This document shows positions 1-7,260 of a stretch of DNA of 20,156 nt, one piece after another. The position numbers and the translations under genes were made by a program. The notes below the pieces were generated by a model. That model did not search any database, had not been told where the DNA came from, and saw only the letters and a list, made by a program, of their open reading frames with translations. Source of the DNA: a virus. Numbering within the stretch: position 1 is the stretch's first letter; each line of letters starts with the position of its first letter. The DNA lies in IMG/VR virus record IMGVR_UViG_3300037149_000087, positions 1 to 20,156 of that record. One strand, given 5' to 3'.

Positions 1-3000
1 TTCTGCCTTATAGTATTTGTTGGGAAGGGGAGTGTCCTCTTCTACTCCAGCAAATACTTCAATGGGGGTGCCATTAACCAGCCCCACCAGCACGGACCAG
101 GGTTTATCCTTGTATTTGACCTTGTGGATCTTGATATCCGTGGTCTTGGGCCGCTCTCTTCGCACTACCGGCTCAGCCACTTCTTTCTTGATGCTATTCA
201 GCACTCCAGTTCGACACTTATCCCGATAGACGGTGATGCCCTTCAGGCCATTATCAAATGCCTCCATGTACAATTGACTCACATCTTCTACCGTAGCATC
301 TTCAGGGAGATTTACTGTGCTGCTAATGCTATGATCAATATGTCGTTGAATTGCGGCTTGCATCTTGATTCGCTTGTGGTAATCAATGGAGTTAGCTTCT
401 ACATAGATGGATATGTCAAAATCGGGGTTAATGTTCAACGCATCCTGAATTCCCTGGTGATACACCGTGTATTGAACGGTGTCTCCGGATCCTGGAACTT
501 TCACACTACGAGTCATGGCGGCGAGGAATAGAGGCTCAATTCCAGAGGTGCAATTTCGCATCTCGATACTCAGGGAACCCGCAGGGGACTGAGTGAGTAG
601 CCCAATATTTCGCAGACCCTTGGCTTTAATCATACCCTGAGTTTTTTTACTAAGACGCTGAATAAAGGGGGACTTCTTGTGACGTTCCCAGTCAAAAATC
701 TGAAAACTGCCCTTCTCTTCGGCCAACAGAGCAGAAGTTTGATAAGCGATATTGGCCAAAAAGTCGTAGATGGATTCAGCCATCTGTATTGCCTCATCCG
801 TATCATAACGAAGCCCCATCATGGCCAACGCATCGGCTAATCCAGTGTTGCCCACTGAGATACGACGACCTAGAACTCCGGCAATGCGATTCCCCTCAAG
901 AGGCAGGATCGGAAGATCCCAAGACTTGATGTTATCCTGTGCCCTGACTCCAATGCCAATTACCTCTGCATAGGCATCAAAATCAAAACTAGCTTCTGAG
1001 GTATAGGGATGGCGAACAAAAGCGGGTAAAAAGAAGAGACCCAGATTACATGAGTCAAATGCACTCAAGGTTTCTTCGGCACAGTTATGGGATATTAAAC
1101 CATTAGCATCAAAGGCATGTGGTCCCTCAACGGTGCAATCAAACACTTCTTCCTCACCAGCAGGTTCAATGGACACCACTTTAGTAGTAGTGCAATCTCT
1201 ATAGGCTGCACGTTTATGGGGTGAGAGAATTAGGGCAAGTTTAGCTGCTTTGCTATCTTGAAGGAAACCCACCCTCTTCTCAAATGTAGCAATACTGCTT
1301 CTGGATATCACCAGTTCGTGATTCGCCTTACACCAAAAAAGGCCGTTTTCACCGGTTCCATTATTAAGGGGCATTTCACGAAACTCTGCATTTCGTCGAT
1401 TTTCGTATATGGAAGAGTTAATTCCAAAACGAGCAAGGAGTCGCTGGACTAGGTGGAGTATTTGAGTGTCAGACTGATTCAATCTAACTGAGCTTCCTTT
1501 ATTGGGGTTTACCAAAACTGTGCCATCTGCATCAAAAAGACCTGATAGAAATCCACTAATAAAACTTGAGCTTGCACGCTCAATACTATCTAGAGGTCGT
1601 TTAGTGGGAAATTCAAGGTATTGGGAACAAAGATTAAAGAGTTGCATGGATCTTACATATATTCTGTCTCCTTCAGGTTCCAAATTAATCTTTGATCCAA
1701 AAGGAAAGGGGCTCTTCATGGATAAGGGATCCAGGGTTTTAATAAACTCAACGGCTTTTTGTGCGGTCGCCTTTCCTTCCTCCCAGAAGCCTAAAATTGC
1801 TGACTTGGTGGAAGTGTGGTAATGACCATCTCCCAGCAACGAGCCCACTAAATAGCCCTCTTCAAAAGTTTCAGGCCCTCCCCAGCAAACCTGGGGATTT
1901 TGGCTGAGAAGAAGTTCAGCTTTAAGTTGAAGATTCTGTAATTCTACCCATTCTGGCACCCCATCAGCCCCTCTGACCAGAAACTTATGATTGGCTGTAG
2001 CCTTAATGGAGTGCCCTCGGCTGGTAGATACTTTATAAACTGGTTTGACACCAGTAGACCAAAAACCAGTGGTGGGAAAATGTTCTCCGTTGAGCGTGGT
2101 CATGTGAGGAATACCCACTAAATCTTTAACTTGCTTAGCTCCCCCATCAGTTAGAATCCAAGTGTCACCCGTAAGACATGGATTCAGCCCAACGGTCTCA
2201 AACGAATAGTTGACCCATTTGGTCTCTCCGGTTGCTGGATCAGTAAACTCAATCTCAGGAAGGACCGTATACTGATCCGCAGGGGATTCACGAATAATAT
2301 GATCCCAATTTAGAATCCCAGGTTCTGCTGAACTCCACGCATGGTACATCAGCTTGTCCCACAAAACTCTAGCCTTAATCATTCTAGAAATTCGTGGGTA
2401 GGCGTTATCCTTGAACTCAAACCAGAGTTCATATTCCCCGTCTTCCTTGACTGCTTTCATAAATTGGTCGTTGATTCGAACTGATACATTGGAGTGAGAG
2501 GTGGACTTTAAGCGATCTGCCACCGCTGCCCACTTGTAGTCGTTGATGTTGATGCCGACTCCAGCTAACTCATCAAAGAAGGGCTGTTTCTTCAAGTCAG
2601 ACTTTTCTTCAATGAAAAGTTCAATGTCCGGATGACTGATTCGCATGGTCTGAAGATTTGCCCCTCTGCGCCCAGCCTGACCAATCATCCCAGTCGTATA
2701 AGAAAAAAAGTCCATGAAGCTGGCCGCACCAGTGGAGGAACGTGCTGCGTTGTTTGTAGCGGCCCCACGAGGGCGAAGACCGCTGATATCGTGCCCCTCC
2801 CCTCCTCTGAATGCAAAGATACGAGCCATGTTTTTGGCTGTATCAAAAATGGATTCCAGGTTGTCTTCTGGTGGGGGCAGAGTGAAGCAGTTTTGGCAAA
2901 CAACCCCCTCTACTACGTAAGAGTGGTCCGGGTGATCCACACCTAATGTGTAGACAAATGGTAACTCCGAGTAAATTGGAGTCTTACTGATGATAACTGC

Positions 3001-4596
3001 TAACTCAGTTCCATCCTCAGTGAGCTTGGTGTATTGACGGACCTGAGTCTTTTCAACATACTTTTTAAGTTTTAGGGCTATTCGTCCGTCTGCATAGTGT
3101 TTTTGAATATTAGATAGTATGTCTAGGGAGGGGGTAAAGGCAAGTTTGTGACAGTTCTTTGCAACTCCAAAGTTAGTGAGTGACTCCTTCAGTTTGGAGT
3201 GCCTGACTTGAATACCGTTAGCCCTAAATAGGTGAAACAGGTCAATCATAAGGGTGGGGTTACACATAACGACTCGAATCTCTGTATTTGCCACACTACC
3301 ATCTGACTCTATCAAACCGTACATAAGTTGCTTAATTGAGGGAGTGGGTAGGTTAAAAAACTTAGGGCCTAACTTCTTCCCACCAAACCCGTGGCCAAAC
3401 AGACTTCGAAAAACTATCCCAAGAACCACACTATGAAACACCACCTGAGTGGTATTATCTTTGTTATTGTGATTTATGTCTGGAACTAAGTGGAATACTT
3501 CTTCACCAACCTCAGAAACAAAGGAAATTAACTCCGTTTCAGTCTGGTTAAAGGTAAATGTAATACCAAGAGGGGAAGAATAGCCTTGCAGGGTTCGGTG
3601 AAAAACGCAACCGTCACCATACCACAGCCCTAGGAAGCGCATTAGTCGGGGGGTTAGGGTGAGATGGCGAGGTAATTTTGCTGATGCCTTACTATTTGCT
3701 ATAAACTCTTTTTCATGTCTGGGGTGTTTGTATTTCCAGTGGCGAACTGTAGAGATGACATCTTCCTCCGTTACTAGATCAATCCAGCGGCCCCTTTCGG
3801 CATCTTTATAGGGAGTCATATCTAAATAGTCAGCAAGATCAATACAAACATCAGAGAAGGAGTGGTTATTTTTAGGTAGGGCAATGAAATCACCGGGCCT
3901 CAGATAGCCAATCTCGTTCCAAGTCAGTGCCTGACCCCACCCCTCTTGCTCGTTGGACACTGAGTAGAACTTGTGGTTAGCAGTGACAACAAAGCTGTCA
4001 CTACCATGCACCTTAACCTCATAAAGCTGCCGTCCAGCTAATGGATTTTTGTGAATTTGGCTAACTTTAGCTAGATTACCATTATGAGTGATAACCCAAT
4101 CACCAATAGCAACATCACTAATTTTCTTAGCTCCATTGGTTGTAGTCACCATCGAGTCTGGGTGAAAGCAATTAGAACTGCTGGCCTTCACATAGGGATT
4201 CCCCAAAGCAAACAGCCCCGAGCCCTGTGGAGAATATTTCCACCCATCCAACACTCCGTAGAACTTATCCTTCCAGTAGGAAAATTCCTTGGTATTCGAG
4301 GGGCTTTTCATTTCTTCATTTGCCAAAACTATGGAAATCCGATTCCACATTTCCGCAGGAGTTTGCTCACAGCAGTCTCCTGCTTGAGTATGAAGAGCGT
4401 ATTTATCCACCCAAATGCGAGATGCTAAAGTTGCATTTTCTGGTAAAACCTTCATTTCCTCAATATACCACTCGTAACATTTGGCGTAAGCGTTAGCTTC
4501 ACTCTTAAGTGGAGCGGAAGCACTACTTACACCTGAGCCTTTACTTGTGAGATATTCATCATAGAGTTCCTGATAGGTCAAAATTTTGTCGATCAC
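1..4596 (-). CDS. nrdJ: Class II ribonucleoside-diphosphate/triphosphate reductase with two inteins (3' end outside window)
   Basis: This gene makes deoxyribonucleotides for phage DNA synthesis using an adenosylcobalamin-generated thiyl radical. The frame runs 1532 codons without a stop from GTG at 4596, preceded by AGGAG, to the window edge. An in-frame TAG lies just upstream of the GTG, with no other start between them. Exteins are residues 1-142, 570-806 and 1172 onward. Family signatures seen are SSSN/CFTLP (first redox cysteine, C570), EPGILNWD (758-765), NP/CAE (radical cysteine C1172 with flanking N805 and E1174), SCNLG (second redox cysteine C1183), PAGSLS (1338-1343), SGIEPLF, DHSISSTVNLPE (near 1421-1432) and KGITVYRDKCR (1452-1462). 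After splicing the three cysteines become 143, 380 and 391; the 11-residue spacing of the last two fits class II enzymes. The C-terminal part around 1500-1532 (WSVLVGLVNGTPIEVF) resembles the TSCPD domain typical of NrdJ. No N-terminal ATP-cone is obvious. It is the last visible gene of a three-gene minus-strand run. Confidence 0.95.
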   Translation of the reverse strand, partial: MIDKILTYQELYDEYLTSKGSGVSSASAPLKSEANAYAKCYEWYIEEMKVLPENATLASRIWVDKYALHTQAGDCCEQTPAEMWNRISIVLANEEMKSPSNTKEFSYWKDKFYGVLDGWKYSPQGSGLFALGNPYVKASSSNCFHPDSMVTTTNGAKKISDVAIGDWVITHNGNLAKVSQIHKNPLAGRQLYEVKVHGSDSFVVTANHKFYSVSNEQEGWGQALTWNEIGYLRPGDFIALPKNNHSFSDVCIDLADYLDMTPYKDAERGRWIDLVTEEDVISTVRHWKYKHPRHEKEFIANSKASAKLPRHLTLTPRLMRFLGLWYGDGCVFHRTLQGYSSPLGITFTFNQTETELISFVSEVGEEVFHLVPDINHNNKDNTTQVVFHSVVLGIVFRSLFGHGFGGKKLGPKFFNLPTPSIKQLMYGLIESDGSVANTEIRVVMCNPTLMIDLFHLFRANGIQVRHSKLKESLTNFGVAKNCHKLAFTPSLDILSNIQKHYADGRIALKLKKYVEKTQVRQYTKLTEDGTELAVIISKTPIYSELPFVYTLGVDHPDHSYVVEGVVCQNCFTLPPPEDNLESIFDTAKNMARIFAFRGGEGHDISGLRPRGAATNNAARSSTGAASFMDFFSYTTGMIGQAGRRGANLQTMRISHPDIELFIEEKSDLKKQPFFDELAGVGININDYKWAAVADRLKSTSHSNVSVRINDQFMKAVKEDGEYELWFEFKDNAYPRISRMIKARVLWDKLMYHAWSSAEPGILNWDHIIRESPADQYTVLPEIEFTDPATGETKWVNYSFETVGLNPCLTGDTWILTDGGAKQVKDLVGIPHMTTLNGEHFPTTGFWSTGVKPVYKVSTSRGHSIKATANHKFLVRGADGVPEWVELQNLQLKAELLLSQNPQVCWGGPETFEEGYLVGSLLGDGHYHTSTKSAILGFWEEGKATAQKAVEFIKTLDPLSMKSPFPFGSKINLEPEGDRIYVRSMQLFNLCSQYLEFPTKRPLDSIERASSSFISGFLSGLFDADGTVLVNPNKGSSVRLNQSDTQILHLVQRLLARFGINSSIYENRRNAEFREMPLNNGTGENGLFWCKANHELVISRSSIATFEKRVGFLQDSKAAKLALILSPHKRAAYRDCTTTKVVSIEPAGEEEVFDCTVEGPHAFDANGLISHNCAEETLSAFDSCNLGLFFLPAFVRHPYTSEASFDFDAYAEVIGIGVRAQDNIKSWDLPILPLEGNRIAGVLGRRISVGNTGLADALAMMGLRYDTDEAIQMAESIYDFLANIAYQTSALLAEEKGSFQIFDWERHKKSPFIQRLSKKTQGMIKAKGLRNIGLLTQSPAGSLSIEMRNCTSGIEPLFLAAMTRSVKVPGSGDTVQYTVYHQGIQDALNINPDFDISIYVEANSIDYHKRIKMQAAIQRHIDHSISSTVNLPEDATVEDVSQLYMEAFDNGLKGITVYRDKCRTGVLNSIKKEVAEPVVRRERPKTTDIKIHKVKYKDKPWSVLVGLVNGTPIEVFAGVEEDTPLPNKYYKAE
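1084..2178 (-). other. Intein 2 in NrdJ (Hint splicing domain plus LAGLIDADG endonuclease), 365 residues
   Basis: This in-frame protein intron covers residues 807-1171 of the precursor. It starts with the nucleophile C807 (CLTGDTWILTDGGAKQVKDL, block A). Block B is near 862-872, with TANHKF containing T867 and H870. It ends in the canonical LISHN (H1170, N1171), followed by C1172 as the +1 nucleophile. Two LAGLIDADG motifs are visible, LVGSLLGDG (acid D923) and LSGLFDADG (acid D1024), so a homing endonuclease domain sits between the splicing halves and both metal-binding acids are intact. Removal joins GLNP to CAEETLSAFDSCNLG, a perfect class II reductase active-site segment. Reductase inteins at this NPC site are a known family theme; activity here is inferred from motif completeness. 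Confidence 0.93.
2890..4170 (-). other. Intein 1 in NrdJ (Hint splicing domain plus LAGLIDADG endonuclease), 427 residues
   Basis: This in-frame protein intron covers residues 143-569. Block A begins at C143 (CFHPDSMVTTTNGAKKISDV). Block B is near 202-212 (VVTANHKFYS, with T205 and H208). LAGLIDADG motifs are FLGLWYGDG (acid D328) and MYGLIESDG (acid D432). Blocks F and G are near 548-569 (YTLGVDHPDHSYVVEGVV, then CQN). The last residue is N569 and the +1 residue is C570. The penultimate residue is Gln rather than the usual His. About 100 residues lie between block B and the first LAGLIDADG motif. Removal joins KASSSN to CFTLPPPEDN, which restores the conserved SNCF segment holding the first redox cysteine. 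Splicing and homing activity are inferred from the motifs. Confidence 0.92.
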
Positions 4597-4602
4597 GCAC
4601 CA

Positions 4603-4607
4603 CTCCT
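4603..4607 (-). promoter_or_regulatory. Ribosome binding site for nrdJ
   Basis: AGGAG lies six bases before the GTG at 4596 on the minus strand. It fixes the start: an in-frame TAG at about 4606-4608 leaves no room for an earlier start codon, and the next in-frame ATG is 46 codons in and would cost much of the N-terminal extein. Confidence 0.75.
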
Positions 4608-4618
4608 AAATTACAAAT

Positions 4619-4636
4619 ACTGGGTTAACCCCCAGT
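4619..4636. other. Small hairpin in the gap before nrdJ
   Basis: ACTGGG and CCCAGT can pair as a 6 bp stem with a 6-base loop, in the 70 bp gap between the 267-codon gene and nrdJ. There is no clear T-run after it in the minus-strand direction, so it is at best a weak terminator. It lies 11 bases upstream of the nrdJ ribosome binding site, where it could affect translation or mRNA processing. The function is a guess. Confidence 0.35.
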
Positions 4637-4666
4637 GATGTAGAAATGCAAAAAACATTCTCTGCA

Positions 4667-5470
4667 TCAAAGTTCTTCGGTTGTAGTATTCTCAGGATTC
4701 CAACTAGGCTCGTTAAGCTCCTCACTCGGTGCCATCTGGGCTCGTTTAGTGGTTATAATTTTTTCCACCAACAAGAACTCCTCGTCAATGACTTTTTTCG
4801 TCATGAGCGTAGGGTCGGGAGGCAGGAATCCAAGGGCGTAGAGCCCCACTACTTTTTTATCGGTCAGGGGGGTTTCTTGTGCTAGGGCCATATCTACAAT
4901 TCCAGCGAAAGCCTCAGCAGCCTTAACATTGGGAGCGTAGAATTGAGGGCCAATATACACCCCTTTCTCACTCATTAATTGGCAAAATAGCCAAGCAGAA
5001 GAGATCTTTGGGGTTTTTCTGCTGAGGGTAAGGTTGGTTGCCTTGAATAGCTGTTCCCCATCTTCAGGGAGGGCCTCTCTGGTTTGCAGCCTAGCTAGCT
5101 CGGCAAGAAGAGCATACTCCTCGTGTCCTCGGTGGGTCTGGTTTCGAGGGAGAAAGTCTGCCTCTTCTGCCAGAAGCATATCAAGTTGCTCTTTGGGATC
5201 AAACAGAATATGGTAGTCACGCTCCAGTGACAACTCTTTTTTGTTCAGGCCCTGGCCAAATCGGTTACCTTCAAAAAAGAACTTTTGGAGTTTTTGAAGT
5301 GTCTCCCTACGCGAGAGCCAAGCGGTAGAAAAGAGCCGACTTCGGAAGATCAAGTCATTCATCTTTGGGAATGCGGCAAGCTCCTGAAAATGAAAAAAGT
5401 TATAGTCATCCAGCATCTCCTTATCAATGCGGATGTCTTCGTTACAAATCAGAGTCAAGTCTTGTGGCAT
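4667..5470 (-). CDS. Hypothetical phage protein, 267 residues
   Basis: I do not recognise this protein. It appears to be a soluble, mixed alpha/beta protein with no signal peptide and no obvious membrane segment. The C-terminal 30 residues are acidic and polar (ending NTTTEEL) and look disordered. Only two cysteines are seen (positions 9 and about 163), so a zinc site is unlikely. The ATG at 5470 is the first possible start after an in-frame TAG seven codons upstream, but its ribosome binding site is poor. A later ATG at residue 19 is directly preceded by AAGGAG, with too little spacing, so the true start is uncertain. It lies between the 459-codon gene and nrdJ on the same strand, 70 bp from nrdJ, which suggests co-transcription. 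A nucleotide-metabolism role would be guesswork. Confidence 0.75.
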   Translation of the reverse strand: MPQDLTLICNEDIRIDKEMLDDYNFFHFQELAAFPKMNDLIFRSRLFSTAWLSRRETLQKLQKFFFEGNRFGQGLNKKELSLERDYHILFDPKEQLDMLLAEEADFLPRNQTHRGHEEYALLAELARLQTREALPEDGEQLFKATNLTLSRKTPKISSAWLFCQLMSEKGVYIGPQFYAPNVKAAEAFAGIVDMALAQETPLTDKKVVGLYALGFLPPDPTLMTKKVIDEEFLLVEKIITTKRAQMAPSEELNEPSWNPENTTTEEL

Positions 5471-5662
5471 ACCTAGATAATACTCACTCTACCCCCTGTT
5501 GGGAGCCAATTTTTGGTATTTCTTCTAGTGTTACGGTAGTTACTGCGGGTCTTGCGTGGTGTTGAGCGGCCTTCTCATAGCTAGACTAGGCGGCAAGTCC
5601 AAGTTGGGATGCGGTGTTACCCCCGGAGGGGGATGCGGTAACACTCGGATTGAGGAACGGGG
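5471..5662. other. Non-coding gap between the two unknown minus-strand genes
   Basis: No convincing gene was found on either strand. The longest ATG-initiated frame noticed on the minus strand is about 12 codons. The gap contains the hairpin with direct repeats at 5606-5644. It is the only sizeable gap inside the minus-strand block, so it may hold a promoter or processing site for the 267-codon gene and nrdJ. Confidence 0.5.
5606..5644. repeat. Hairpin with overlapping direct repeats
   Basis: GTGTTACC (5614-5621) and GGTAACAC (5637-5644) form a perfect 8 bp inverted repeat. Inside it CCCCC and GGGGG flank GGA (5620-5632), an alternative 5 bp stem. The ten-base direct repeat GGGATGCGGT occurs at 5606-5615 and 5630-5639. 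No U-tract follows on either strand, so this does not look like an ordinary intrinsic terminator. A protein-binding operator, an RNA processing site or a replication-related structure are all possible. Confidence 0.55.
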
Positions 5663-7042
5663 CTACTTATCCTCATGATAATTTTCTTCTTTTGATTGGA
5701 GTTTACATTGTTGACGATAGAACGCTGATCGCACTCTTTGCCAGCTTTTACTACGAAGAAAGGTGGCTCCATGCCACAAGTCCATCTTAGCCAAAGCAGT
5801 TTGGATGGCGTGGTTCGCTCGGGTAAGCGGGTTTATAACCTGTCGGCTGTCTCCTCCGATCAGAGTTCCATTTACCTCCCGAACCATCAGGGGCCTTCCA
5901 GTTAGTCCCAAGATTAACGAGTAGTCAAACCAGTCCTTGATCAGATTCCTCTGCCACACGTGTAAGTGCAGCGGATGATGCTGAGGACGGTCCTTATATC
6001 TCGCACCCAAGGAGACCAGCTTAGGTGATCGGAACTCTATGGCACCTTCCGCCTGTAGAGTTCTGAGCTTACGTGTTAGGTAAGTCTTAATGTTGCACAA
6101 ATTGCTAGGGCAAACTGGATCCAGTGCTACGACCCTGACTTTCCCTATCATTTGGGCTACAAGTTTATTGATATATTGCTTTGTGAGCTTTTCTTTGGGG
6201 ATGAGACTCCCCCGTCGATCTTCGGTAGGATTCTGAATCTGAACAGCCATTCCATTGGGACTGAAGCAGATGCCCATATCACACAACCTGGGATCACGGC
6301 AAGAGTTTATGCTATGACGATCCAGGTTTACTTCATGAATCCGGACCTCTTTATGCGTGTAGGCCAGCCACACTGTCTTTCCTCGTCTGAGGAGGCGCAT
6401 GGAAATGACATATCGCCAATCCAAATCGAGTGATTTTTTAAGTTCGGCCCGAATTTCTGAGGTGATGGGAATGGAGTTTACCCTAGCCCAGGACTTAAAC
6501 CTCAGCGGATTAACAGCCTGACAACGGCGATTCACATAATCCCGACGAACCTTTCGCTCATGAGGGTCTCCAGTATTAGCCTTTATGAGGGTTCCTGAGC
6601 GATCAAGATGAACAAGCCGGTTCCACACTCCCTGATAAGACTCAAAATATGGAAGCAGGATGCAAGAGGTCTCTGGCGACAGCTTCACCAATTTTCGGAG
6701 TCGCAAAGTCTGTTCAGAGTAGTCCGACTCATCAAAGGGAGCTTGAAACACCACAGTCCCCCCCTCATCTCGATAGTCTGTCTCCTGGCGGAGCCCTGGA
6801 AGGATGCCACCAGATTGACAGCTTTGAAATCCGCTCCGCCGATCATGCAGCCAATCACCCTCGCACTTGATTCCGCTTGCGGGAGACTGATACCAGAAGA
6901 ACTTCTCTCCCTTGCGAAAGTAACCAGCAGGATCCGGCAGTGCCGGAAGGGTGTCGGGGGCAATCAAAAGGGTAGTCCTGGAAAGCTGCTTCATCTCATG
7001 ATGATACTCGAAGTCAGTTCCCTCTGAAGGTTTCTTGAGCAA
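5663..7042 (-). CDS. Hypothetical phage protein, 459 residues
   Basis: I do not recognise this protein. It is basic and rich in Arg, Lys and Trp, especially from about residue 160 to the C-terminus, with scattered cysteines but no clear zinc-binding pattern. There is no signal peptide or membrane helix. The net positive charge would suit a nucleic-acid-binding or virion-associated protein, but no catalytic motif was found. The start is TTG at 7042. Between an in-frame TAA ten codons upstream and this TTG there is no ATG or GTG, and GGGGA lies about seven bases before it. The next in-frame ATG is residue 17. It is the first gene of the minus-strand run and faces the tail operon across a divergent promoter region. 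The opposite-strand frames at 6608-7027 and nearby are shorter and lack support. Confidence 0.75.
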   Translation of the reverse strand: MLKKPSEGTDFEYHHEMKQLSRTTLLIAPDTLPALPDPAGYFRKGEKFFWYQSPASGIKCEGDWLHDRRSGFQSCQSGGILPGLRQETDYRDEGGTVVFQAPFDESDYSEQTLRLRKLVKLSPETSCILLPYFESYQGVWNRLVHLDRSGTLIKANTGDPHERKVRRDYVNRRCQAVNPLRFKSWARVNSIPITSEIRAELKKSLDLDWRYVISMRLLRRGKTVWLAYTHKEVRIHEVNLDRHSINSCRDPRLCDMGICFSPNGMAVQIQNPTEDRRGSLIPKEKLTKQYINKLVAQMIGKVRVVALDPVCPSNLCNIKTYLTRKLRTLQAEGAIEFRSPKLVSLGARYKDRPQHHPLHLHVWQRNLIKDWFDYSLILGLTGRPLMVREVNGTLIGGDSRQVINPLTRANHAIQTALAKMDLWHGATFLRSKSWQRVRSAFYRQQCKLQSKEENYHEDK

Positions 7043-7260
7043 AACTTCTTCCCCATCCTTGAGAGAACCTTACAAGAAAAGAATAAATAATATGTGTATA
7101 TATTCTCTTCTTCTTTTTATTGGAGTTATATAGGGAATTTCAGGGTCAGTGAGATGAAGAATCTAGTATCCATGCGGGTTTAGTCATTTTCAGAGTCCCT
7201 GAAACACATAAAATTGGAACTTTTCCCGTTTGACTTCTGTACACCCCTTTAGAGGCTTTG
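7043..7260. promoter_or_regulatory. Divergent intergenic region, probably holding promoters for both gene blocks
   Basis: Genes leave this region in both directions, so promoters are expected here. Positions 7075-7135 are strongly AT-rich, with TATATA-like and TATTAT-like stretches on both strands that could serve as -10 elements. I could not pair any of them with a convincing -35 box. AATAAATA at 7082-7089 on the plus strand resembles the T4-type late promoter core by one mismatch, which is weak evidence. TTTCAGGG (7138-7145) and CCCTGAAA (7197-7204) form an 8 bp inverted repeat with a long loop, possibly an operator. AGAGG at 7251-7255 is the ribosome binding site of the first tail gene. 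Confidence 0.5.

Noticed and set aside
124-531. Plus-strand open frame of 135 codons, with similar frames at 1258-1452, 1502-1822, 2632-2946 and 4084-4496
   Set aside because: All lie opposite the NrdJ/intein coding frame, which has continuous family motifs. They have no ribosome binding sites or recognisable products.
4619-4636. Intrinsic terminator between the 267-codon gene and nrdJ
   Set aside because: The stem is short and no U-tract follows in the direction of transcription, so it is listed only as a small hairpin.
6608-7027. Plus-strand frame of 139 codons opposite the 459-residue gene
   Set aside because: It is shorter, lacks a ribosome binding site, and is antisense to a longer frame in line with the flanking minus-strand genes.
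7082-7089. T4-like late promoter core (AATAAATA)
   Set aside because: It has one mismatch to the core in a very AT-rich stretch and lies about 170 bp from the start codon. Chance is likely, so it is mentioned only within the intergenic entry.
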